A DNA stretch of 64,000 bases from Theocolax elegans (GCA_026168455.1 CM047426.1:87323986-87387985); one strand, 5' to 3'; shown: positions 25,101-38,350, counted from the first letter of the stretch. Made by a program: numbers and translations. The notes: a model not told the origin generated them from the sequence alone.

Positions 25101-27559
25101 CATTTCTTCATTGTCTCTATCAAATAGTTCACGATTAACGCGCGTATATCCAATGTTATCGCTTCATTTTTCCAAACGAGTTTCTCAAATTCTGATTTGT
25201 TTTACTAATGCAACCCCCAGAATTGCTCGCGGCTGTAGGTAAAACAATAGCACGACACAGCCCACCTATTCATTGCTCTTTTTTCACACTCGGACGATAC
25301 TACCCGGCAAAATGTATACTGTAATATCTTTGCTTATATGTACAGTGAGAAATAAAAAAATGAAACGAACGGACGCAGTTTTGTTCCTGTGGTTTTGAGG
25401 GTCGCTGGTGGCGTACTGAAGGAGCGCGAGGCCCTGAGGGTTGCGAATCGCTATCGAGACGTGACCAAAGCCCGCGGCTGCCGATCAGACACCTTCGCTA
25501 TCTCTATCTCTCTCTCTCTCTCTCTGTCTCTTTCTCTTTCGCCCCTACCCTCGGTCTTCTACCCTGCGTTCTTGGCTCCCCCACTTTTGATACTCTTGTT
25601 TCCTTCTCCACTCCTTATACTTTTTATCTCTCTTTCTATCCCTCTTTTTTCGGTTATGTAATTAAATAAATAAATTAGGGAGCGGTTCCGAAGGTTTCTT
25701 TATCACGTTGCCAAGAATCGTTTCAAGGAGGATTTGGGAATGGAGCTTTCGTATTGATTGGATGGTGTAGTCGTTATTTTTGCTCGGATATTTTATGGAT
25801 TTTTTTCGCTTTTGCGGAAGCACCGAATGTAAAGCAGGATGTTACTGGTATGTGATGACAGATTTGTGGCTTTATAGTAATATGAATATATATATATATA
25901 CATGTATATATATATTTTATATTAGGAAAGAAATACCCTTTTGATTTTATTGATTTATCTTTTATTTTCATTGCATATATATATATATTGTTTTATTTAA
26001 ATGTTCTTTGTATTTTTATATAAATTTTTATGATTTATTAATGTGTATAATTGTATTATTTCGAAAACATATATTTTAAATATATAAAATTATGCATTAC
26101 AGTACCATGACAGTCGTCAACACAAAATCTAATTAACTCGCCAATCACTGATAATCGTGATGAATTGTGAATTGCTTAAAAAACAAAATTAATTCAAAAT
26201 ATCGATATGACGGTTTAAAAATTAAAAAAAAATTATAAAAGCTTTCAACTATATACAACCTATAGGTGAAAAATAAAAATATAAAGGTTGAGGGTGTAGT
26301 AATCGTATGCATTAGCCTATAGAACGAGTCCGTGTCGCCTGGATATCCACGGGATCTGCAAGTCCGGGCGAACTCGCAAACATCGCGCGTGCACGATCGC
26401 CGTTTCACATGGATATATCTCACACGATTATTGCGGTTTTACGTTCCCTGTATGGCTTTCGTCCACGTTGGAAGGCTAATGACGCGTAATTATTAGATCT
26501 GGGCTCTACGGGCACAGTGTTGTGTATAGATATACAGCGCATGTGCACATATATCTCTATACGTGTCCGAATTTCTCGCTAGGGATTTAATCTGTGATTA
26601 TGTCAGATTATTATTGTTTTTTCAAGATTTGGTAGGTGTTACATACACAAACACGCACATCCATGTAATGTACTTGAAAATGGTGTAGCGAGAAGATTTC
26701 GAATGGATGGATTATATACGTTGGATTTTCGTAATATACTACTGAATTTTATTTTATTAATTGTATGATCGTATATTTTTTATCTGTGTTATCCTTTCTT
26801 TTCTACAATTCTTATAATGTCGGATTTATTTCTAGATAATATCTTATATGACAAACTATCATAACAATGTATAAATTTGGTGTTAAAATACAAAAATTTA
26901 AACAAAACTAGTTTTTACACCAAATGAAAAAAATTTAATTTAATTAAATTCTAAAAATATTTGTTTTTTTATTAAATTATTAAAATTTAACTTTGATCTA
27001 CATATTTCATAAATTTTTGTATAAATAAAAAATGTGTTAATTAATACGAAAAACACATTAAATGTAAATATTAATGAAGGAATAAAAGAAACTTACCTCT
27101 TCTTAAAAACTTTCTGGCCATAAACGTAGTTGTATTTGCTTCCTCTATACTGATAATGTAATAATACGTGATATTATTTGGTCAATAATAATTGAACCAA
27201 GCAATACGAAAACCTAAAAGTGCACAACGTTTCGGTGTCTTTAAAATCACAAATCCACTTCATTTCTCCAAAAAGAGTCTGGTCGATTGACTATGTCAAA
27301 AAAATCATCACCCCGATATGTAGTTCTCAAAGTACTATGTGTAACGCGTGCGTAAATAACGCATCAATGGCTCGATCGACACGTTCCATACCTATTGGAA
27401 TTGATCTTACGAATGTTTATCGGCTGAGTAAAATAAATATGTATATTATAAAGAGTTACGTAAGGTTAATGAGAAAAAAAGGTGTCGCGTCGCGTGCAGC
27501 TATTACGCCCGACTGCGGCCGCGAACGGTTTTCCGCGGCGTCGGCAGCCACACAGATGT

Positions 27560-27561
<2 letters not shown>

Positions 27562-27591
<30 letters not shown>
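27562..27591. repeat. GA microsatellite
   Basis: A perfect GA run sits inside a CpG-rich patch. Confidence 0.9.
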
Positions 27592-27593
<2 letters not shown>

Positions 27594-29072
27594 TTACCAC
27601 CTCCCACGGCCGATCCATACCGCGTACGCGCCACTGTAGATTTTACTCACCTCGTGCAAAGGTTAATCAGCCCGCAGGTAGCATGAATGACTTTCTTCTT
27701 ACCCTTGAGTTTGCACTTTGCGTAAGATGCCACTACGTCGTGGGTGAATTGCGCGTGGGACTTGCCACCGCGTTCAGAATGAATCTCCACGAGTGGATTT
27801 TAAGGGAGCTACGTTTCCGTATACCTTGTGAATGGGTTTCCACCGTTGTTACTCTGAGTGCGAGCTTTCGTTGAGTTTTGGAAAAATGTTTGTTATCTTT
27901 CTCCCTCTCTCTCTCTCTCTCTCTACGTATATACATATACATATACATAAATACGCGGTGCTTCTTACGTTGATGGAACTTTTACTTTCGAGGAGCTTGG
28001 CAATTTTAAATTATTTTTTCTCCCGTTCCAACATAATAATCCATATACTGTTTATTCGTCATTTGAATTTTGAATTCAAATTAATATCAATAACAGGGTG
28101 GAGGGCTCAGTAAACATCGATGCTTTATATCTATACATGTATACACGAACGTTAAATTAAAATTCATATAGTAATTAGCATGTAATATAGGTCGATCGTG
28201 TGGTTTCTTACTTGTGTACACACACAATTAAAGTCAAATGTAAATGAAAACGAATACGCGTATTACAATAAATAAAGACCTACAGACCCGCATAATCGAA
28301 TAATACGTATATTCGTATGTAATATATATGTATTTATAGATTTACATATACACTGAAGCAGACCGGTTGCATTACACACCTTAATATTTTATTGCGTATA
28401 AATATACGCTGCACACTAACACCCGATTTTATTCTCGTGTTGCATTCGCATATAATATGTACGTGGAATTCTATATACAATATGCGTATCTATATATTGG
28501 TGCACATAGACTGACGCATAAACCATCCCCATCGATTACATTCGCATCCAGAAACACAGTTCCATGTGTAATTTACGAGGGTATGTCAGTAGCCGATACG
28601 CGCGCTCGCGGTAGCCCCCTGAAATTCGTTTTAAACACTCTCGGATACGACTGTCGTTGTACGTACAACGTACACACACACACACATACAATCTCAAAAT
28701 ATACCCCCTACCTTACTATTCATTTACCGACGCATACATGAAAATCTTAGCATAAACTCGCGCGCAACTGTGTACGTGTGTGTATGCATGTATATATAAA
28801 ATATACACCTATATGTATGTGTGGGTACGCATATATACACGTATATACGCATGTACGTTCCTAGTGCAGCATATGATTTTTCCTCCCTCTTTTGATCGAC
28901 TTTATAAGCCACACCCATTCTATTATACGATTGGTCGATCTTCAACCTGTGCGCGACTCGAATAATAGACACGCCTACTTTACTATACCCCCACCATTCG
29001 TTACTTCCACCATTTTTGCGCGCGCGCAGACGCGACAGCCTTTTTAGTTACGGGCAGTTTTGTCTAAAGGGT

Positions 29073-29074
<2 letters not shown>

Positions 29075-29119
<45 letters not shown>
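29075..29119. repeat. TA microsatellite
   Basis: A perfect TA run of about 45 bp. Confidence 0.95.
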
Positions 29120-29123
<4 letters not shown>

Positions 29124-29906
29124 ACACACATATACGCATACGTGTACCATATAAAAAATATCATTTGTTTATGATCGACTCTTTTTGCGTATATAAGATG
29201 TAACTTTCTGTTTCGTACGTGTGCATTGCTATATAGATTTTTTTTATACCAGTGTGCATATATTGTGTATAGTTTACCTGATGATGATATACTTTTATAC
29301 AGAAAGTTACACATTATTTCTGTTAAGTAAAGTTATTTGAAATTATGTCAATTTACTTCGATTTTATAGCTATATATATATATATATGCTTTATTCTTTA
29401 AATATATTGATGGAGTAAAGAACTGAAAAATGAACCAGACTTCCCAAATTCTATTCTAAGTTTCACTTCTACGGAGTATACTTGTCACTTTATACTTCCT
29501 AAGATAGAATAGTATAACTTTCGGTTCAAAGTAGTGATTTTACGTTATTCTATACTTCAACGAATTTACAATGTAAAGTTTGATTGTTGACGTTATTCTA
29601 AACAATTTTTATCTATTCTTAAATAACATTTATTTCATTCTTCTAAAACAAAATTTTATTTTTAAAACAATAGGTGTATTCAAATGTTATTGTATCATTA
29701 AATCTTAAAATACATTAAATAAATACAGGCAGAATAATATAAATATTCATAATCTCACACATTTTAAAAACACTAGTTTTGAAGTTTTCAGATATAATTT
29801 AACTATTCATTTAAAAACCGGTAAACCATAGGAATATAGACGTTATTTTTAATTTATAAAATAGCTATTTTTGATCTCAAAGCATTAAATATCAGGGAAT
29901 CATTAA

Positions 29907-29908
<2 letters not shown>

Positions 29909-29976
<68 letters not shown>
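29909..29976. repeat. long TA microsatellite
   Basis: A perfect TA run of about 68 bp, the longest simple repeat in the window. Confidence 0.95.
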
Positions 29977-29979
<3 letters not shown>

Positions 29980-31577
29980 CAGTATTAGAAGACTATATAA
30001 AATGAATAAAAAAATGGATAGTTCGTTAAAATTCTCTTTTTATATTACATTAGAATCGTTTTTATATACCATATATATATCTCTCACTCTTCCTATATAT
30101 ACGTAAACTCATTTCCACTTTTGTCGTAACTACTGACCAAATATTTTTTTTCTGACTACACTCTTATATCTCTGCGTTTGCTCGTTTATCATTCTTTAGC
30201 TTATTTTCTCAAATCATTCCTACTCGTCTTTTTGGCTCCGTTTTATTTTACGACACAGCCAGAATGGGAGGATTTCGTTTCCCCTTCAGGATCACGCGCC
30301 CTACCACGTATATTTTCTACCCCTTCGTTTATCCCCACTTTGTCGCTTCAATATTTTTTTAGCGTGATATATATAACATTTTTTCCTCTCGCACTTCTAT
30401 ACTCGTTTTATCTAAATTTATTGATCTATTTTTTCATTACTCAAACAATGATCAACTGCTATAGCTGTATAGATAATTGTTTTTTATAATCATTTGCATT
30501 ATAAATCACATTTCTTCATGGAAGTGTTGAATTCTTCGTGTATACGTTGTTGTTTATAAAATATAAATAATTCATTAATATTTTATAAAATTTTCACATT
30601 TTTCTTTTGAATATTCTATACTCTTTTAAACATGACGCAAGACTCTTTTTTTTCAGTCTGAAATAATCCACATCGCTTTTTTACTACCTCCCCCTTTTGC
30701 CATTCTCATTATTTTTTTCGTCTTACATTCTACCATCTTTCGTCCGGTCTGGATTATATCACACTTCTCCCTTTTCACTTTCCTCTCATTCATGTTTTAC
30801 TCCCCGTTCACCTCTTTACACATCTACTCCCTCGCTATATTTATATTTCTATTTTTCGGACGTGCTCTTATTGTACGAAAGTTTCCTTTTTTTTCCTCTG
30901 TAATCTTTTACCTAACTAGCGGTGTTTATTAAGCTAATTATTAATTGTTATTTATTATATACTTATAAATATAATTACGTTTTTTTTATAATAAAGCTTT
31001 TATTTTATAGTTTCACATTAAAATTTTCATACGTTTTGTTAGATTATTGTTTGAAATTTTAAAATACCGCGCATAATATTATTATACGTTTACGTGAGAA
31101 AAAGGCGACAAGAAAGATTGATTATTATATATTTAAAAATGAAAATAACATATTAATAAAATTTATATGTACACATTATACAAAAAATATTCTACGGAAA
31201 GTTTTCAAGAACATATATATGTATGCTTTATCCTCGGAGGTTCGTCGTAGATATCTCTTTATATAAAAATCTTCGCTTTTCAAAACTTTCGTATCCGCAC
31301 CCCGCTTGGTATAAATTTGCATCGTCAACGTGGGAGGGCAAACGTGAAAGGATGACGTCGAGTATTCGATAGGGTAGAAGCATGTGTGAGCGTGTATGAT
31401 CATACTCTGAAGACCCCGGAAGCAAAACTGAGAGATTGGTTTTGATGCTTTTATCTTGAAATTCCTTAGGACGTGCAGTGCGCATTTATTTCTCAATTCG
31501 TGTATATAAAACAAGATTTTTCGCGATTTAATATTCATATTATATGGATTATTAATATTATAATGTACCGTCACATA

Positions 31578-31946
31578 CCCAATTGTTGATCATGAACCAA
31601 TTTCTGATCAGTGTATTATTTCAATAAAATAATAAGATTTACATTAATATAAACGTTGCTACGCACAATTTGAAGGTTAAACAATCAATAATTGTTTAGT
31701 AGACTTAAATAGAAAGTGGTATATGTACCGAAAATTTACTGATCAGTAATTGGTACTTCCCGCTTTTTTTTCTTAGATTGTTGCTTACTTTAAAAATAGC
31801 ACCTATTTTATTTTTCTGAGATGGCTAAAAGGAAGTTTAATACTTATACATTTCTGTATCCGTCTAAATATATACAATTATTAGCTTTTTTAACATAAAA
31901 TTATTCTATGAACGTACAGATTTACCTTAATTGATCAACAATTGGG
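31578..31946. mobile_element. 369-bp TIR element with TA target duplication
   Basis: The left end CCCAATTGTTGATCA and the right end TGATCAACAATTGGG are exact complements, flanked by TA (31576-31577, 31947-31948). A second inverted pair lies inside: ACCAATTTCTGATCAGT near 31597 and ACTGATCAGTAATTGGT near 31738. The TGATCA core recurs in each arm. There is no coding capacity. The architecture fits a non-autonomous Tc1/mariner-like MITE. Confidence 0.75.
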
Positions 31947-32368
31947 TATATGAACTCTCTAATTTTGAAGGAGTGAAATAAGTACACCCTATACGAGTGT
32001 AAGACACTCCCTCGATTTTAGGGAGAAGGAATACGGTGTCGATTTTTAATGAACAAATCATAAATTATAAATTATTCTGGCATTGGTTGATGGTTACTCA
32101 CAATTTTCATCAAACTATTCTTATCTTGGTGAGGTGTGATCTTCCTCTTTCATTTTTTTATATAGCAACAATTTTAATATTGAAATTAAAAAATATATAA
32201 AAATGATTTGCAGTGGCTTGCAAGCTCGATAAACAACGAATTGTGTACGCGTCTTTTTTTTCTATAAATATTGACAATCATAATCACGCTATACTGGAGA
32301 CGTATATGTGTATATGTATATATAGTTATGTACGAAACAACTGAAAGTTACTACTTAAAGAAACTACA

Positions 32369-32491
32369 ATGCAGCATCGTAAGGTAGTCGTGGGAAAACC
32401 CGGTTTATTGCACTTGTCGAGATACGCTCTTGCCAGCCAGCGATTCCTCAAACGGCACGAAATGAGCCGCGGGGGACACCCTCGCAAGCAG
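32369..32491 (+). CDS. possible 5' coding exon, unrecognised
   Basis: An ATG opens a 41-codon frame, rich in Arg, Lys, His and Leu, that ends exactly at an excellent donor (CAG then GTAAGC, exon edge 32491). The local sequence is more GC-rich than its surroundings. No matching downstream exon was found and no family was recognised. The frame also stays open past the donor, so splicing is unproven. It could be a first exon, a small ORF, or chance. Confidence 0.2.
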
Positions 32492-33204
32492 GTAAGCGCC
32501 GAAAATTTTACGACACTAGCAAAAATCGGGCACCAGTTCCCACGAATCTGTGTGCAGCGTGTTCATTACTATGCCGTTACACGCAGTTTCCTAGTTAAAA
32601 ACCATCTTGGACTTTCGCTGCGGCCAATTAAAGGGATGCGCCTTAGGGGGTGGAAAGCGATTTCAATTTTACGGGTTGATATTGATACCCGTGAGACGAG
32701 ACGGCAAGTGTCGTTCGCACTTGCTTCACCAAAGTTTTTGCATAATTTTAGGATTAACAGGGTTTCCTTCGGCAGGTACTTTGTGGCTTTTGGGAAAATT
32801 AACCTTTGTTACTCGACATTTCACCGTTCAGTGTACATACTTTTTATTATTGTGCAATATACATATATTCTGTATACGTATATGATTTTTCAAAATCCTT
32901 TCTTTTGATTTTGACGAAAGTTTATTAAGATCAAAGTTTTTGCATCGATATATATATATATAGTAATTTATTGCATTTTGACAGTCTGTAATTTTATTTC
33001 TAGACATTATTGTCATTTTTACTAGAACTTCTTTTTCATATGTAAAATAAAATTCGCTAAAATTGTAAGTTTTAGATGTACATATTACATAGGGCTATAG
33101 TGCCGCGTACCCATACACTTGCTTCGGATGCGCAATATGGCGCTCTTTGATTCTTTTCATTTGAAATTTCATTAGAACTACTTGTGTCAAAATAAAATAT
33201 ATTC

Positions 33205-33510
33205 GAAAAACACGTAAAGAAATAATTTTTACTTTTCAAATAAGTATCGGTTATTGTAAAACAGCTAACAAGTTATGAAATAAAAGTTTATTTCGATATA
33301 GCATTTAAAATAGTCAATCAAAGTATCTACCAAGATACTTATTCTAGTTTTAGAAAGTATAGTCATTAGCTTATATTTTTGCGTAAGGTAAAAAATTAAA
33401 AATTTATACTTTTTAAACGTAAAAATTACACCTTTTTTCTATTTTTTGATTAAACGAGATGTTATATACATTTGAAAAGTAAAAATTTAACACGTACGCT
33501 TTTCAAAAGT
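33205..33510. mobile_element. diverged inverted-repeat element, MITE-like
   Basis: Inverted arms at 33205-33246 and 33465-33510 share TTTTTACTTTTCAAAT and an adjoining CGTA-containing segment, with mismatches and small gaps. The roughly 220-bp middle is AT-rich and non-coding. No clear target duplication was found, so the boundaries are approximate. Confidence 0.4.
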
Positions 33511-34486
33511 AGACATTTGTTAGGCGTTAATGTCGATACTTTAATAGTTATTACGCTTTTTCAAACATGATTTGTATTTATTATGCAGTAGAATTTGTTT
33601 ATTTTAGTTACTTCTTTATTGAATAAAATAAAAAGTATACTTACTTATTCTTTCAAAATTGTTTTACACGCGCGCGTGTTTTTTTCATACAGGTTGACCA
33701 TTTATAAAAAAAAATTTTCATTTCCAGTTTCACCAACATGTACATTTGAAAATGGTGGTGTTCAAACCGACCCTACCCCAGCCCGACGACCCTTCGAAAT
33801 ATAATAAAAAAAAAATGCTAATCGACGTATTTTTAATTGTACTTTTCAACAAAAAAAAAATTTTCAATTGTACCCCCGTAGTTTTTTAGAAAAAAAATCC
33901 TAAAGTACTAGAATATTAATCCGCCAATAGCTCCTTTTAAAGTGGTTTTAACGTTAAAGGAAAGGTGCAGAAAAATTGTACCTTTTTTATACTTAATTGT
34001 ACCACCGTTACTTTTGCGAAATAATATAATACAATAAATAAAAAATCAAAAAAATTGTACTGACATAATGCAAATATATTTCCAGTCACCGCGCATGCGC
34101 GGTCACCGGAAATACGAGAAACGCATGCTTATGGCGCGTTATTTAAAAGTCATGAATAGATCAAAAAATGCTCGAAAGATGTTATAAAAAATAGTCAACG
34201 ATGTATATTCATTTATCTTTCATAGACTTTACAGAAAATTCAATTGTACCACCTGAGGTTTTGAGAAAAAAAAAAGTTATTGTCAGGTTACAGGTGGAAA
34301 CGTTGAAAGCAGCGTGCACAACAGCTGTTTAACAATTAACAGACGTATTAAATATTCTTTTTCATTTGTTCTTAATTGTACCATCATTAGTTTGTTGGTT
34401 TACACATTAAATTTGAGCAAAAATAATTAAATAATTACCAGCGGGCCTATGAAGGCAGGCGTCTTAAAATCGCGAAAAAAGCAAGT

Positions 34487-35136
34487 AACAACAAAAGTGT
34501 TTATTATTTATGAGGCTTGTGTGGGTATTTGAGAGTTATGTAGACAGTCGTCTATAACTCGTTTTGGGTTGAAAAATTGAGAAGTAAGTACGGCCCCGTC
34601 TTAGTCAATAACCTGAGGGATAGTTTATTTTTAAAAACATAAAGCAAATCAACAATAAAAATATGGTCCACCCTATCTATGCATACATACATATAATTTT
34701 AAATTTCGGGGTTTATGAAGCCCATGACAGAGAAGGAAGATACGTACTTTAGTACGATAAAAAGAGACAGAAAAGATTATGGAGCCCCGGCTCCATAAAC
34801 CTGCCATATTAACAATGAGTGGGAAAGGGATAGGGTTATTGGAATTTAACATACGAGGCTCCATAACCCCCTATATCCAAATGTATATATATATATATAT
34901 ATATTAAATTACGTATATAATATTATTTATATATATATATATATAATTATATGGAAAGGTATTTATCTGAACTGTTTATTATTGATTTGCTTTATGTTTT
35001 TAAAAATAAACTATCCCTCAGGTTATTGACTAAGACGGGGCCGTACTTACTTCTCAATTTTTCAACCCGAAAGAGTTATAGTCTATATATAAGTCTCAAA
35101 TACCCACATAACCCTCATAAATAATAAACACTTTTG
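34487..35136. mobile_element. inner inverted repeat C within element A
   Basis: Arms at about 34490-34665 and 34968-35133 are inverted copies. They are nearly identical in the inner part, which includes CCCCGTCTTAGTCAATAACC and its complement, and less so outward. The centre holds TA runs (34886-34945) and the palindrome ATGGAGCC-CC-GGCTCCAT at 34780-34797. It may be a younger insertion in A or simply A's best-preserved core. No ORF of note. Confidence 0.7.
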
Positions 35137-37142
35137 ACTTTTTTTATGAAAAAACTATAAAAGCCTTATAATAATGCATCTTCTTTAGGATTATAACCAA
35201 AAAACGGGGTTACAAGGTCAAATAACCGAGCGTTACTTGCTTTTTTCGCGTTTTTAAAACGCTTGAGTTCATAGGCGTCACAACCGCACATGCGCATAGT
35301 GCGCCCGTTCGTTCAGCTAATTATTTACTATTGTTTCTAATTGATTCCCATTAATAAATACAAAGTTTGACGATTGTACTATTACGTACAGATAATGTAC
35401 ATTTTTTTATTTACTCATAGTAGTAGAGTTAAATATCAATGATTTGGAGGGTACAATTACTTTTTCCACAAATTCTGGTAATTAATAATAATAATGCGAC
35501 GATGGATATTTTATCAATGCCTGCCATGCATTTTTTCCCTTTTTTACGATTTTAAAATCTCGTGCGGTTGAAAATCTCGTGTGCATGCGAATCTCGCACT
35601 TCCGTTGGCCGCGCATGCGCAGTAGCTGTAAACGGACTGTCAATCAGACGATATTGCTTTTTTAATATTTTTGCGTTATACCGTTATTTTTTCGGAAAAG
35701 TGAGGGTGGTACAATTAAGTACGAAAAAGGTACAATTTTTTTACACCCTAATTAGGACGAAGGAACGATTGTAAGGTGAGGTATCGGTGTTTTAATATTG
35801 CAATACTTTGTCATTTTTTTTCTCAAAAACGGTGGGGGTACAATTAAAATTTCTTGTTTTTTTAGAAAGTACAATTAAAAATACATCGGATAGCATTTTT
35901 TTTTTATAAAATTCCGTAGGTCGGCGGGCTGGGGTAAGGGCGGTGTGTTCAATGGGGTAGATGGAATATTGCCTACTCTGTAATTTTGCCTACTCGCATG
36001 AAGTTACGTATCGCATGAAACTCATCCGCGACAGTATGCGCGTCAGAGCGCGCCAAATTCAAACGCTTTAGAACATGATATTTTAAATAACTAATATTTA
36101 ATTGTTATTAATAAATAAAAATAATTTAAAAGTGTCCAATGAATGTAAATATATGCGTGGATAAATAGTATAGCGTAATTAATACGTAATACTGCAAATA
36201 ATAATTGAATTAATTAAACAATAATAACTTACTATATTATATAATATATAAAAAAATTAATTAATTGTATATTAATATTCCATTAATTGATTGAATTTAA
36301 TGCATATTAAATTGTTAATAATAAATTTTATGCTTTAGAAAAATTTTTTATACACATACCATTTATAATATAACACGCGCATAAAATTAATGAATAATTA
36401 GTATTGTGCAAAAGAATAAATGAGGTACTTAAAATTGAGATGCAACTACACTAATGTTCAATACTATTAACAATAATGAATAATTAAATAATAACTAACA
36501 AATGCAGAAAAAGCATATAATGAACAACAACTTAAATATGTAATTATCCAAAATAACTGTAAATATAAATAATATAAATAATTATAAATACAACAGCAAT
36601 ATTAAATCTATTATATGTTGTATGTATGCGATGCGAAAAAATGTTTTCAATATAATATATGAATAATAGCAATTTATTAGTGTAGGATTTGTAAAATAAT
36701 ATGGATAATAAAAAACAGTGGATACAATAACGTATCTTAAAAATTGGAAGATAATTTTAAAACTAAGTAATTAAATTTGTTGATATAATACGGACACGTT
36801 TTGGGCACTTTTCACATTTATCTTTATGGGTAAAGTAAACGTGCGGTTACCGACGAAATTATCGAACGCATGGTAATACCGCGAGGAAGGTAAACGTGGA
36901 GTCGGTGCCTGCCATATCGACCAAGTATGGTATTCAGCGTATGCATCCACGGGCTAAAAATACTTGTTACTTACAATTTTTTTTCTTCTATTTTTTTCAT
37001 AAAATGTAAGTGACAAAATATATTAATTATTATATTGCTATTTCAAACGCTATAATGATTAAATAATATTTATTTCTAAGCTCCCCTAGGGGGCGCAACT
37101 TAAATATAAGTTTTAAACGTATGGTATTAGAATGCTAAAATA

Positions 37143-37213
37143 GCCGTGGGGATTAAGGCGCGCGTCCGCGCACACGGCTTCCATGACCCGCGATCGAATC
37201 CCGCGGGTTGCAC
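37143..37213 (+). ncRNA. tRNA-like Pol III unit in left arm of element B
   Basis: A GC-rich 71-nt segment stands out in AT-rich DNA. It reads like a tRNA D arm (TAGCCGTGGGGATTAAGGCG, an approximate A box) and T arm (CGATCGAATCCCGCGGG; the B-box core GATCGAATC is intact). A run of 12 T follows at 37214-37225, like a Pol III terminator. A 7-bp stem (ACCCGCG/CGCGGGT) encloses the B box, but the loop is 9 rather than 7 nt and I cannot fold a proper acceptor stem. It is therefore tRNA-derived or tRNA-like, not a functional tRNA call. Confidence 0.45.
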
Positions 37214-38350
37214 TTTTTTTTTTTTCCATAATCTTGTTTTTTACATGTATAAGAAATGGTATATAGATTTTATTACTATTATTATAATTTTTTATTTATA
37301 AACATAATTTTACAATAGATAATTATTATATTTATATATAATATGCACAAGTATCGACGAGTATTATGTGCAATTTGAGAATAACATTTTTGTTGCATAA
37401 AATCATTTTTTATTATAATTATTGTGTATATTATTAAAATGTAATAAATTAGGGGGGAAAAATTGAAAAATTGAAAAAAGAACTATATTAAAATTGTTAC
37501 GTGACACATAATTCGGCCAATAATTTTAAATAAGAGTTAAAAATAATGTGATTTCATTAAAAAATTAATTGATAAGAAATTTTTTTTAACTCAGGCTTGA
37601 CCCCTAAATTTATTTGAAATTTTACTATGTAGTATCAGTATTTAGTAATTTGTTTTTTAAACAATTATAAACGTCTCTTAAGAGTAGAGTATGGACTAAA
37701 ATTAAAAAAAAATCAATTTTTTTTTATTTTATAAACAAGTTCTAAATGTTACGTAGAATATGCGTAAATAACGTTTAATATTATAAAGCTTATGTGCTTA
37801 CATAATTTCAGCATTATAAATTTTAGTTAATGCAATAAGCCATGTATTTTTATCTTTACAGCTAAATAATTCAAAAACTATTTTTTATACATTTAAAACA
37901 ATCCTTGCAGCACAATTTTTGTCGTAGCCACCTGAAATTTTGCACACATCTTGAGGTATGTATGAGTCATAAAATTACTCAGCCTTCTTTGTTTTAAATT
38001 AAATGTGACATTTTTATTACTACTTTTTTAATGAAAAATCTGATATTTTTAGGCAATTATATAAACAAATTAGGTTTATCGAGCCAGAAATTGCATTTTT
38101 ATAGATAAACCCTAATTTATTACATTTTAATAATATACACAATAATTATAATAAAAAATGATTTTATGCAACAAAAATGTTATTCTCAAATTGCACATAA
38201 TACTCGTCGATACTTGTGCATATTATATATAAATATAATAATTATCTATTGTAAAATTATGTTTATAAATAAAAAATTATAATAATAGTAATAAAATCTA
38301 TATACCATTTCTTATACATGTAAAAAACAAGATTATGGAAAAAAAAAAAA

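Larger units (their letters stand above)
22160..31570. other. non-coding stretch with microsatellites and CpG patches
   Basis: No recognisable gene is seen. Contents noticed are a TC tract at 25501-25540 after a CpG-rich patch (25,385-25,500), a CpG-rich patch at 27,480-27,860 with a GA run (27562-27591), CA/TA-rich sequence at 28,660-28,860, long TA runs at 29075-29119 and 29909-29976, and a strongly pyrimidine-biased block at about 30,080-30,910. Open frames in these blocks are low-complexity translations. Confidence 0.45.

Noticed and set aside
30178..30489. 103-codon open frame on the plus strand
   Set aside because: It is the translation of a pyrimidine-biased block (Leu, Phe, Ser, Pro) without other coding evidence.
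37143..37213. Functional tRNA gene
   Set aside because: The acceptor stem does not pair over 7 bp and the T loop is too long; it is tRNA-like sequence inside a transposon and duplicated by its arms.
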